NCBI GenBank assembly: GCA_016176335.1
Contig: JACOXI010000005.1
Location: forward strand, 62,001-126,000
Origin: Candidatus Daviesbacteria bacterium
GTDB lineage: Bacteria; Patescibacteria; Microgenomatia; Daviesbacterales; UBA10151
DNA length: 64,000 nt
Direction of reading: 5' to 3'
Below, piece after piece: positions 25,154 through 32,944 of the stretch; within the stretch, counting starts at the first letter, position 1, and every line of letters begins with the position of its first letter. A program made the position numbers and the translations under genes. A model generated the notes under the pieces. It searched no databases, had not been told where the DNA came from, and saw only the letters and a program-made list of their open reading frames with translations.

Positions 25154-25496
25154 TGTCTTTGTTGATCTGGCAGAAAAAAGAAAACAAATAACTCTAGCTG
25201 ATTTTCTGGAACATGAGTTATATATTTCTCCTCTATCAATTCATATTCTAATCTATTTATATAAATATCAGATTCCTAGTAAGAAATTGACTAATTTATT
25301 AAAAAAATTCATCAACCTTGTTCCTTTTGATAAAGGAATTACAGAATCTTCTTCTCAAGGCCCTACGGAAGACTTTGAGGATAATGTACAACTGCATAGT
25401 GCTGCAGAAGCAGAATGTGATCTTTTCTTAACCAGTGATACAAAGTTATTAAGTTTGAAATTTTTTGGCAAGGCCCGGCTTGTCTCTACCCTATAA
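25128..25496 (+). CDS. vapC: PIN-domain toxin (VapC-like)
   Basis: 122 residues. PIN nuclease acidic residues are visible: FLDTNVFVDL (Asp7), the mid-protein EDFEDNVQLHSA and LTSDTKLL near the C-terminus. VapC toxins cut initiator tRNA or rRNA. The N-terminal start depends on ATG 25128, inside the antitoxin gene. The active site looks complete. Confidence 0.82.
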   Translation: MAKIFLDTNVFVDLAEKRKQITLADFLEHELYISPLSIHILIYLYKYQIPSKKLTNLLKKFINLVPFDKGITESSSQGPTEDFEDNVQLHSAAEAECDLFLTSDTKLLSLKFFGKARLVSTL

Positions 25497-25548
25497 ACCC
25501 CTGCCTGATTGATTTCTCAAGCTTAACCAGTGTATAATCCCACCTACC

Positions 25549-25950
25549 ATGAGTGCTGAACAAACAGAGCTTAAAAGACATGTTCATCAGTTAGCATGGG
25601 ATAATTTACAAGCTAGTGCCTTCCCCAATTTAACTGCGGCTAAGGTTTTGGCCGACCCACGACGCATACACCGAGAGCTATTTGGTGAGAGGTTTGAAAG
25701 TTGGAGGGAAGAACATGGTCAAGGGGAAGGAAACAAAGTAGGTATTCGACTGAGCTGGCAGGATTCGAATCAAGTTAGACGCATTGTTGAGATCATCTCT
25801 GAACCAAACGGGGGATTTATGGTTCGTGGAGGTATCCTTGGTTCCACTCAAATAATGCCACGTTCAACAGCAGAGTATCAAAGACAAGCCCTTGAAAAGG
25901 CTTGTACACATCCCATCAGAGTTCTCCTATCTCCACCATCTCCTCAGTAA
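25549..25950 (+). CDS. Protein of unknown function
   Basis: 133 residues, soluble, rich in Arg and Gln (HRELFGERFESWREEHGQGEGNKVGIRLSW). No family recognised. Promoter-like TTGATT (25509-25514), 18 bases and TATAAT (25533-25538) lead to an expected start about 5 bases before the ATG. Confidence 0.5.
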   Translation: MSAEQTELKRHVHQLAWDNLQASAFPNLTAAKVLADPRRIHRELFGERFESWREEHGQGEGNKVGIRLSWQDSNQVRRIVEIISEPNGGFMVRGGILGSTQIMPRSTAEYQRQALEKACTHPIRVLLSPPSPQ

Positions 25951-25970
25951 ATAGGGACACAGCTTTGGGG

Positions 25971-26693
25971 TTAAAAATTCACCTTGATTCTGGCAAATTG
26001 GATATACAGATTGGTGCCTTGAGAGCTTTTGACTTGTAATTTGTAGGTTTTGCTACCTTGGGGTAAGGTAAAGGAGGAAGATGTTTTCAAACTAAAAGAG
26101 GTGGAGGTGGTGTCTAGTTGTGCTGAAACAGCAGATGAATCTGTCACATTATACAGTCTGACCGAACCTGTGCCTGCAGCTTCCACTAACCTAAACGTCA
26201 CCTCCAAAATCATGCCTTTATAGCCCGGGTAATTGGCCGTATCTAAAGCAATTTCATATTCAGCAGTGGTATACCAATCTTTATCCCCCCAAGGTCCTCC
26301 GCCTGAACCTAAAGGGATATAAACTGTGGGCTTTGATGATGTAGCAGTTGTGGTAGGTTGTCCTAAAGAAGCAACCTGCACTTTAAGATCAGTAATGGAG
26401 GCCTCAATTGAGTTCAACCTGGAATTGATGGAGCTGTCGCCTGCATCTTTACCGCTTAATCCATTTACTTTTTTTACAACTTCAATTAAAGCATCCTCCA
26501 AAACTTTAACCCTGGCCTCCAGCGTGGCATTTGGCAAGGTTTTTGGTACCTCAACAGGACCTTGAGTTTCGCTCACTTTCGACCCGATCAAATTGCTGCT
26601 ACTGCCGCTTGATTTGATGGCAAAAAATCTCCAGTAAATAAGACCTGTACCTATTAAAATTATTAGTAAAACTGCGGGCAGGATTCTAATCAC
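25971..26693 (-). CDS. Membrane-anchored coiled-coil protein with beta-sandwich head
   Basis: 240 residues. A transmembrane helix (about residues 4-23) is followed by a low-complexity spacer, a short coiled coil (LEARVKVLEDALIEVVKKVNGL; SINSRLNSIEASITDLKVQVASL) and a beta-rich C-terminal domain of about 110 residues (YTTAEYEIALDTANYPGYKGMILEVTFRLVEAAGTGS). The layout suggests a stalked, possibly trimeric surface adhesin or structural protein. No named family recognised. Confidence 0.6.
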   Translation of the reverse strand: MIRILPAVLLIILIGTGLIYWRFFAIKSSGSSSNLIGSKVSETQGPVEVPKTLPNATLEARVKVLEDALIEVVKKVNGLSGKDAGDSSINSRLNSIEASITDLKVQVASLGQPTTTATSSKPTVYIPLGSGGGPWGDKDWYTTAEYEIALDTANYPGYKGMILEVTFRLVEAAGTGSVRLYNVTDSSAVSAQLDTTSTSFSLKTSSSFTLPQGSKTYKLQVKSSQGTNLYIQFARIKVNF

Positions 26694-26721
26694 ACACTAA
26701 TAATACACCATTCCATTTTGC

Positions 26722-26750
26722 TTGCAAAACAACCCATAGTGTGCTATACT
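26722..26750 (+). promoter_or_regulatory. Promoter of the VanW-like gene
   Basis: TTGCAA (26722-26727), 17 bases, TATACT (26745-26750). The ATG at 26760 begins about 3 bases after the predicted start, implying a leaderless mRNA. Confidence 0.65.
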
Positions 26751-26759
26751 ACCCAGTTC

Positions 26760-27404
26760 ATGTCAAACATACGTAAAAACATACAATTTTTGGCATTTCT
26801 TCCAATCCCCTTCTCCGTGATTTTTGGTAACACAGAGAAAGTTTTGGCTGAATACGAAATGTCTTTGGATAACCGTTATCCGGAAAAATTCGTCAACGAG
26901 GTTTTTAAAAATAATATTTTGCTCAATCTGGCATATCTGGATGGCAAAGTCACTTCCCCTAAAGATATAAAATGGGATGAGGTGACAAAACCTTTCAAAT
27001 ATGAATTCAAGCTGGACCCAAACAAGACCTTTGCCTTTCATGAAGATGTGGAAGAGAAATATAAAGATAGCCTAGTCAAAACTACCAATGCTCACTTTAA
27101 TGCTCAAGAAGGCTTTAAAACCGATGGCTACTTATTCGGGGATGGAGTTTGTCATTTGGCCTCACTGATAAACATTGTCGCCCAAAAAGCCGGCCTGGAT
27201 GTGAAGGCTCCAACTTCCCATGATTTTGCCCAAATTCCTGATATCCCCAAAGAATATGGAGTGTCTATTTATAGTAATCCATATGCCAAAGGATCCAATG
27301 CCCAACAGAATTTGTATATTAGAAACAACAAAGGCAAACCAGTAACCTTTAGGTTTGAATACCAAGATAACAAAGTAAAAGTTTCCATATTGGAATCAAT
27401 CTAA
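26760..27404 (+). CDS. VanW-like secreted protein
   Basis: 214 residues from ATG 26760; an upstream ATG at 26718 lies before the promoter -35 and is rejected. A signal-peptide-like N-terminus (IQFLAFLPIPFSVIFG) precedes the domain. The C-terminal half has the VanW pattern GDGVCHLASLINIVAQKAGLDV and a downstream conserved His (PTSHDF), then YIRNNKGKPVTFRFEY. VanW domains accompany cell-wall and glycopeptide-resistance genes, but their reaction is unknown. Confidence 0.65.
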   Translation: MSNIRKNIQFLAFLPIPFSVIFGNTEKVLAEYEMSLDNRYPEKFVNEVFKNNILLNLAYLDGKVTSPKDIKWDEVTKPFKYEFKLDPNKTFAFHEDVEEKYKDSLVKTTNAHFNAQEGFKTDGYLFGDGVCHLASLINIVAQKAGLDVKAPTSHDFAQIPDIPKEYGVSIYSNPYAKGSNAQQNLYIRNNKGKPVTFRFEYQDNKVKVSILESI

Positions 27405-27454
27405 CCTCTCAAGGAGCCTTTACATAAGCTCCTAAATTATCCTACTATGTAGGT

Positions 27455-28765
27455 ATGCACAAAACTCATCTTAAGGAAAAGCATGACCACCAAACTTTAA
27501 AATTTCCACAAGGTTTCTTATGGGGTGCTGCAACGAGTGCCCACCAGGTTGAGGGCGGAAATATTTACAATGACTGGTGGAAGTGGGAACAGGATAGGCC
27601 CCCCCATCTTCGTTCAGGAGCAGCCTGTGATCAATATAACCGCTACAGGGAAGATTTTGAGATGGCCAAGGATCTAAACCACAACGCCCACAGGCTGTCA
27701 ATTGAATGGTCCAGAATTGAGCCTCGCGAGGGTGAATTTAACCTTGCCGAGATTGAGCATTATGTTAAGTTACTTAAGCACCTTAAGTCACTTAATATGA
27801 CAGTCATGTTAACCCTATGGCACTTTACACTGCCTGGCTGGTTAGCGGACTGCGGCGGGTGGGAGAACTTTAAAGCCCCTTTTTACTTTGAGCGTTTTGT
27901 TAAAAAAATTGCGCCTGAACTGGGAGAATACGTAGATTTCTGGGTGACCATCAACGAGCCGGGAGTTTATATTTACGAAACTTACATTGAAAGGGTTTGG
28001 CCGCATTCCAAAAAAAGCCTGATTGGCCAGATTAAAACTTATTTAAACCTTGCCTCCGCTCATAGAAAGACTTACAGATTTCTACATTCCAAAAATGCTT
28101 TGGGCAAACCAGTCGGCATGGCCCAAAACATCATGTCATTTGAACCTTACCACAAACATTCAATCATGGAGCAGCTGGCTGTTGTTGTAAACGATATATT
28201 CACCAATCATCTTTTTTATTTTTTAACCCGAGGCACGCACGATTTCCTGGGAATAAATTACTATTTTCATGCCCGTTTAAAACACCAAGGTTTAATACCC
28301 CAAAAGGTAGACTTTTCTCCTCCAACGCACGAGGTGTCCGATTTAGGCTGGGAAATATACCCCGAGGGTCTTTTTGATGTTTTGAGTGACCTTTCCGATG
28401 ATGTGCCTATTTATATCACCGAGTGCGGCATTGCCTCAACCAACGACGATCGGAGAAACCGCTTTCTTGTAGCCTACTTACAAGAGGTTGTGAGGGCCAT
28501 AAAATCAGGTGTAAATGTCAGAGGATTTTTCTATTGGTCTTTAATTGATAATTTTGAGTGGCATTTGGGATTTACACCTAGATTTGGTCTTATTGAAGTA
28601 GATTATGAAACCCAAAAAAGGCACATTCGGCCATCCGCATTAACCTTTGCGGAAATTATTGCTGCAAACGGCATTCCTCACACTTTGATGAGGTTTTTGG
28701 GACACACAGTCACATCAGAAGAGGTTTTAAAAAGATTTCAGAAAATGGAACCACAGCATAAATAA
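27455..28765 (+). CDS. Glycoside hydrolase family 1 (beta-glucosidase-like)
   Basis: 436 residues, TIM barrel. Family signature at the N-terminus (FLWGAATSAHQVEGGN), acid/base TINEPG (Glu168) and nucleophile ITECG (Glu323; usually ITENG, here Cys replaces Asn). Substrate-binding WHFTLPGWL and the C-terminal DNFEWHLGFTPRFGLIEVD are also present. It should hydrolyse beta-linked glucosides, galactosides or similar sugars in the cytoplasm. A 9-base-period repeat (27769-27795) encodes KLLKHLKSLN within a helix. Confidence 0.93.
   Translation: MHKTHLKEKHDHQTLKFPQGFLWGAATSAHQVEGGNIYNDWWKWEQDRPPHLRSGAACDQYNRYREDFEMAKDLNHNAHRLSIEWSRIEPREGEFNLAEIEHYVKLLKHLKSLNMTVMLTLWHFTLPGWLADCGGWENFKAPFYFERFVKKIAPELGEYVDFWVTINEPGVYIYETYIERVWPHSKKSLIGQIKTYLNLASAHRKTYRFLHSKNALGKPVGMAQNIMSFEPYHKHSIMEQLAVVVNDIFTNHLFYFLTRGTHDFLGINYYFHARLKHQGLIPQKVDFSPPTHEVSDLGWEIYPEGLFDVLSDLSDDVPIYITECGIASTNDDRRNRFLVAYLQEVVRAIKSGVNVRGFFYWSLIDNFEWHLGFTPRFGLIEVDYETQKRHIRPSALTFAEIIAANGIPHTLMRFLGHTVTSEEVLKRFQKMEPQHK
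27769..27795. repeat. Nine-base repeat GTTACTTAA x3 inside the GH1 gene
   Basis: GTTACTTAA, GCACCTTAA, GTCACTTAA. Two similar units occur at 32414-32431 in the ASCH-like gene. The 9-base period gives a 3-residue repeat. Confidence 0.65.
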
Positions 28766-28773
28766 TGCCAAAA

Positions 28774-28872
28774 CTCAAATGTCAAAACTTAAAACTTAAA
28801 GATTTTAGCGCGTAGCGCGAACTTGTTCAGATTTGAGTTGTAGATTTGCGATTTGAGATCTAAGATTTAAGA
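28774..28872. repeat. Intergenic inverted heptamer element
   Basis: Left part CTCAAAT-GTCAAAA-CTTAAAA-CTTAAAG and right part GATTTGA-GATCTAA-GATTTAA are near inverse complements, with GCGCGTAGCGCG in the loop. It fills the gap between the GH1 and DMT genes and could form a large hairpin. Confidence 0.75.
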
Positions 28873-28879
28873 TAAACAA

Positions 28880-29776
28880 ATGTACTTACCAATTTCTATT
28901 CTGGCCTTCATTTTAAACGGCATTGCCGTAACAACAGATAAATTCCTGCTTGTAAAAGTTATTCCGGATCCCTTATTTTATGTTTTTTATTTCAGCCTGG
29001 TAAGTTTTTTGGCTGTATTGCTTCTGCCTTTTACCCATATCCCCACGAGGGAAGTACTTCTTCTTTCATCCGCATCAACCGTGCTTTGGACACTCGGTGC
29101 CCATTTTATGTTCAAAGCCTTAAAGGTTGGTCAGATTGAAAGAGTGATCCCTGTTATTGGCAGTGTAAATCCCCTGATACTTTTCCTGATTGCTTTAGCT
29201 AGTGGGACAATATTAACCAATGAGATTTGGGGGATTTTAGTACTCATATTAGGGTTCATATTTTTAACTCTCTCTGCGTGGAAAGGCAAAATCCAAAAGG
29301 ATGAGCTGTTGTTTGAAGGGTTATCCGCCACCCTTTTGGCTTTGTCATATCTGATTTTGAGGCAGGCATATTTAAGAGAAAATTTTATCACTGTTTTGGT
29401 TTGGTCCAGATTTATCCTGATTCCTGTTGCAATAGTTTTTCTTATGGTACCCCTTCTGCGAAGCAAGGTTATACCCAGTCAATCCCAAGGTGTCTCACTA
29501 ATTAAAAAAGGCGGATTGCTTTTTATCATTGGACAAGTTTCGGCAGGAATTTCTCAACTCCTTATCTTTTTTGCCATATCTTTGGCAAATCCGGCTTTGG
29601 TAAATTCCCTTCAGGGAATTCAATATGTCTTTCTGTTTATAGCGGCACTGCTGCTTTCCAAAAAATTCCCGTTTATTTTCAAAGAGACCTATTCAAAAAA
29701 AGTTTTGCTGTTTAAAATTTTTGGGATTTTACTGATTGGTTTAGGGCTTTATACATTAGCTTTCTCTTCAGGATAA
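28880..29776 (+). CDS. DMT/EamA-family permease
   Basis: 298 residues, about ten membrane helices arranged as two EamA-like halves (ALKVGQIERVIPVIGSVNPLILFLIA in the first; FAISLANPALVNSLQGIQYVFLFIAALLLSKK in the second). Drug/metabolite transporters of this type move small metabolites. Substrate unknown. Confidence 0.85.
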   Translation: MYLPISILAFILNGIAVTTDKFLLVKVIPDPLFYVFYFSLVSFLAVLLLPFTHIPTREVLLLSSASTVLWTLGAHFMFKALKVGQIERVIPVIGSVNPLILFLIALASGTILTNEIWGILVLILGFIFLTLSAWKGKIQKDELLFEGLSATLLALSYLILRQAYLRENFITVLVWSRFILIPVAIVFLMVPLLRSKVIPSQSQGVSLIKKGGLLFIIGQVSAGISQLLIFFAISLANPALVNSLQGIQYVFLFIAALLLSKKFPFIFKETYSKKVLLFKIFGILLIGLGLYTLAFSSG

Positions 29777-29850
29777 ATTTGCCTCTTGCAGGCTATACAA
29801 GGATTCATTTAGAATGGCCGCATAATCTTTCTGTCCTAACATAATCTAAC

Positions 29851-32244
29851 ATGCCAAAAGGACAAAGAAAAACCAATTTTAAAAACAACCCTTCTTCTCT
29901 TATCCTCCTTTTGGTTCAATTTATCCTGATAAAAATAGGCCAGGCACCTATCTGGGTGATCAAATTATTATTATCTATAGCTGTGGGAGGCTACCTCCGA
30001 GCGCGGCGAGCCCTAGACAAGCCACGTCTGACGTGGCGAGCGTATCCGAGCCATGCACCAAGCGGTGCGTGGCGCAGGACGCTAGCGTTGGCGAGCAAGA
30101 GAGTGTGGTTGCCGACCGAAGCCACAAAGAGGCAGTATCTATTCAATCAATTCTTTCATCGTCGTCGTGGCCGGCCCAGAAAATCTTCATTTATTCCCTA
30201 CTATTTAAATAAATTTAAGTTGTTTGTCAAAAGAAGGGTGCCCAAAAAAACTAAAATAGCCGTAGTTTTTGGAGTGGGTTTAATCATACTTACTCTTTAC
30301 ACTCAATTCATTCTTAATGCCGCAGATACCCTGCCAAACCCTGATAAACTCATCTCTCCCAGACCTGCCACCACAGAAATATTTGACAGAAATGGCAAAC
30401 TTTTATACAGAATTTATGAGGGTACAAATAGAAGTCTTGTCAGAATGGATGAATTACCAAAACATTTAATTTTGGCAACTCTTGCCTCCGAAGATAAAAA
30501 TTTTTACAACCATCCGGGAGTGGATCCTGTTGCCATATTCAGGGCTTTCTATCACAATTTAAGGTTTGGCAGGACCGAGGGAGCCTCCACCATCACCCAA
30601 CAACTGATCAAAAACTCTTTTCTTACTCCGGAAAAAACTTACAGTAGAAAAATCAAAGAGGTAATTTTATCTCTGTGGACAGAAACCAGATATTCAAAAG
30701 AGGAGATTCTTAAAATGTATTTTAATGAAGCTCCATACGGAGGGCCCAACTGGGGAATTAAGGCTGCGGCCAGATCCTACTTTGGCAAGAAACCCGTAGA
30801 TTTAACTCTTGCGGAAGCAGCTTTTTTGGCAGGACTTCCCGCCTCCCCCAGCCAATTTTCCCCATATGGCGTCAGAGCCGATTTGGGAATAGCGCGTCAA
30901 AAACAGGTTTTAAAAAGGATGTTAGATGAACATTACATCACTGACGGGGAGTATACTCAAGCAATATCGGAAAAACTGACATTCAGACCCCAAAATCAAG
31001 ACATCAATGCCCCTCATTTTGTGTTCTATATCAGAGATATTCTCGCTCAACGTTACGGAGAGAAAACTGTTTCCCAGGGAGGATTAAAGGTGATCACCAC
31101 TTTAGATTTGGGATTGCAAAAGGAAGTTGAAAAAATTATTTCAGATGAAATTGCAAACCTTGCCGGACTTGATGTTAAAAACGGAGCAAGCATGGTTTTG
31201 GATGCAAAAGAGGGCCAGATTTTAGCCATGGTAGGATCGCGGGATTATTCTTACCCGGAATTTGGAAATTTCAATGCCACGCTCGCCCTTCGTCAACCAG
31301 GCTCTTCAATAAAACCCATAACTTATGCCACGGCTTTCAAAGAAGGTTACTTTCCGGGAAATACTATCTTGGATTCTCCTGTCACATTCCCAGATGGAGC
31401 CAGAAATTATTCACCGATAAATTATGACGGGGTGTTTCATGGACCTGTCTCCATCCGCACTGCTTTGGGTTCATCCTTAAATGTCCCTGCTGTTAAGCTT
31501 TTGGCCAGTGTGGGTATTCCCGATATGATCAAAACCGCCCAGGATTTAGGTATCACCACCTTTGATGATCCTAAACGATTTGGTCTGTCTTTAACATTGG
31601 GTGGAGGGGAAGTAAAAATGATGGAGATGATGGGAGTTTATCAAGCTTTTTCCCAGATGGGGCTTGCTCAAAAACCTACCGGCATCTTAAAAGTGACGGA
31701 TTCTGTGGGCAATATATTGGAAGAATATGAATCCCAACCCAAACAGGTACTGCAACCGGAGGTGGCATATCTTATTACCAGTATACTTTCCGATAATACG
31801 GCAAGAACTCCGGCTTTCGGACCTAATTCCCTGCTACTTATCAGAGGCAATGAAGTGGCTGTAAAAACAGGCACCTCGGATAATAAAAGGGATAATTGGA
31901 CTTTTGGATACACTCCTGATTTTGTGGTTGGGGTTTGGGTGGGCAATAATGACAATACTCCCATGAACCCGCAATTAACATCAGGAATAACCGGTGCTAC
32001 CCCAATTTGGAATAAGATCATAAGAGGGCTTTTGGCACAAAAACCCAGCCTCGGATTCATCAAACCCAGTGGCATCATTGAGGCGCAAATTGACGGCAGG
32101 AGGGATCTGGCCATTTCAGGCTTCATCCCCAAAGGATTGGTCAAGGTCCGAACCCAAGATGTTCAAACCATCTATTTTGACTCTTTTTCATCTTATGCCA
32201 CTCAATCTGCCCAGGCTGCATTGGAAAGTGGAACTAGGAACTAG
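29851..32244 (+). CDS. Bifunctional penicillin-binding protein 1A
   Basis: 797 residues. Polymerises and cross-links peptidoglycan. Transglycosylase domain: ASEDKNFYNHPGVD (catalytic Glu214), GASTITQQLIKN and YFNEAPYGG. Transpeptidase domain: GSSIKP (Ser485), GSSLNVPA (SxN) and VKTGTSDNKRDNW (Lys672). One membrane helix (about 132-150) follows an unusually long basic cytoplasmic region. Residues about 45-90 of that region come from the 135-bp repeat at 29985-30119, giving an Arg/Ala/Trp-rich stretch (LRARRALDKPRLTWRAYP). The enzymatic domains are complete. Confidence 0.94.
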   Translation: MPKGQRKTNFKNNPSSLILLLVQFILIKIGQAPIWVIKLLLSIAVGGYLRARRALDKPRLTWRAYPSHAPSGAWRRTLALASKRVWLPTEATKRQYLFNQFFHRRRGRPRKSSFIPYYLNKFKLFVKRRVPKKTKIAVVFGVGLIILTLYTQFILNAADTLPNPDKLISPRPATTEIFDRNGKLLYRIYEGTNRSLVRMDELPKHLILATLASEDKNFYNHPGVDPVAIFRAFYHNLRFGRTEGASTITQQLIKNSFLTPEKTYSRKIKEVILSLWTETRYSKEEILKMYFNEAPYGGPNWGIKAAARSYFGKKPVDLTLAEAAFLAGLPASPSQFSPYGVRADLGIARQKQVLKRMLDEHYITDGEYTQAISEKLTFRPQNQDINAPHFVFYIRDILAQRYGEKTVSQGGLKVITTLDLGLQKEVEKIISDEIANLAGLDVKNGASMVLDAKEGQILAMVGSRDYSYPEFGNFNATLALRQPGSSIKPITYATAFKEGYFPGNTILDSPVTFPDGARNYSPINYDGVFHGPVSIRTALGSSLNVPAVKLLASVGIPDMIKTAQDLGITTFDDPKRFGLSLTLGGGEVKMMEMMGVYQAFSQMGLAQKPTGILKVTDSVGNILEEYESQPKQVLQPEVAYLITSILSDNTARTPAFGPNSLLLIRGNEVAVKTGTSDNKRDNWTFGYTPDFVVGVWVGNNDNTPMNPQLTSGITGATPIWNKIIRGLLAQKPSLGFIKPSGIIEAQIDGRRDLAISGFIPKGLVKVRTQDVQTIYFDSFSSYATQSAQAALESGTRN
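29985..30119 (+). repeat. 135-bp GC-rich element in PBP1A (copy A)
   Basis: Exactly 135 bp. The 33-base left end (29985-30017, ending GGCGAGCCCTAGA) and the 33-base right end (30087-30119, GTTGGCGAGCAAGAGAG...CCGACCGA) match those of the nusG copy. The interior holds hairpins CCACGTCTGACGTGG, GCACCAAGCGGTGC and ACGCTAGCGT. Read in a different frame from the nusG copy. Confidence 0.88.
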
Positions 32245-32635
32245 TTCCTTCCAACACCACCCAGCCTCTTAAATCTTTCTTGGGAAATTTTATGGGTGAG
32301 GTGATAAAGGGATCAACCTCGCCTATAAAGATTAAAGTGCCATATCTTGAGTCCTGCTTTTGCTGCCAGTAGCCTTCTCCTGCGGCTAGCTGTCTGCCAT
32401 ATCGTTTTCTTAAGTTACTTAAATCACTTAAGTCTAACCCGTCATAAAAGATCACTTTTTTTACTCTAAATTGTCCGATTATGTCTTCCCCTGAAGGTTT
32501 TATATAAACCAAATCCCCTGTTGCAATCTGCCCGAAAGGAGGGTTACGCCTTTTGGAAAAGCGGCTTTCTATTGTTTTTTTGCCGGACAGAATTTTTTTT
32601 GCCCCGTCTCCCTTAAAAATTGCCAGGTGTTTCAT
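32234..32635 (-). CDS. ASCH-domain-like protein
   Basis: 133 residues from ATG 32635 (MKHLAIFKGDGAKKILSGKKTIESRF); an ATG at 32686 is also in frame. The pattern of an N-terminal Lys-rich strand, FGQIATGDLVYIKPSG and GQFRVKKVIFY resembles the ASCH/PUA-like fold, which binds RNA. Assignment is by fold pattern only. Its last 11 bases overlap the PBP1A stop region, convergent. Part of a 9-base repeat (32414-32431) is in frame (DLSDLSNLRK). Confidence 0.6.
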   Translation of the reverse strand: MKHLAIFKGDGAKKILSGKKTIESRFSKRRNPPFGQIATGDLVYIKPSGEDIIGQFRVKKVIFYDGLDLSDLSNLRKRYGRQLAAGEGYWQQKQDSRYGTLIFIGEVDPFITSPIKFPKKDLRGWVVLEGTSS

Positions 32636-32679
32636 AACTCTGGCCAGATTATACACCATCCAGTGGGGAAAACAGATAG

Positions 32680-32708
32680 TTGCCAACTAATAATTAATCT
32701 GTTATACT
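32680..32708 (+). promoter_or_regulatory. secE-nusG operon promoter
   Basis: TTGCCA (32680-32685), 17-base spacer, TATACT (32703-32708). Transcription should start near 32715, just before the hairpin. Confidence 0.65.
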
Positions 32709-32718
32709 TGACAAATTG

Positions 32719-32743
32719 CCTCCAATAATATGGAGGATTTTTT
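32719..32743 (+). promoter_or_regulatory. Leader hairpin sequestering the secE ribosome site
   Basis: CCTCCA (32719-32724), loop ATAATA, TGGAGG (32731-32736), then six T. The right arm is the Shine-Dalgarno for the ATG at 32750. The element could act as a translational switch, or with its T-run as an early terminator. Confidence 0.6.
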
Positions 32744-32749
32744 AGACCC

Positions 32750-32944
32750 ATGAAAAAAGGAGTTAGTTTTATTAAGGAAGTTTACGAAGAGTTAGTAAAA
32801 GTGGCCTGGCCCACCAGAGAACAAACTATCCGCTACACTGTTTTGGTAATCATTGTCACTTTGGTTGTGGGAGTTTTTTTGGGAGGATTTGATTATATTT
32901 TGACAGCAATAACAGCATTTATACTAGAACACTATGGACGATGA
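32750..32944 (+). CDS. secE: Protein translocase subunit SecE
   Basis: 64 residues: amphipathic N-terminus FIKEVYEELVKVAWPTREQT (the SecE signature with Lys-Val-x-Trp-Pro) and one membrane helix (about 26-58). Essential clamp of the SecY channel. It overlaps nusG by 11 bases in the universal secE-nusG-rplK-rplA order. Confidence 0.95.
   Translation: MKKGVSFIKEVYEELVKVAWPTREQTIRYTVLVIIVTLVVGVFLGGFDYILTAITAFILEHYGR

Noticed and set aside
26718..26759. Upstream start for the VanW-like protein
   Set aside because: It would begin within or before the promoter -35 box; ATG 26760 fits the -10 position and gives a proper signal peptide.
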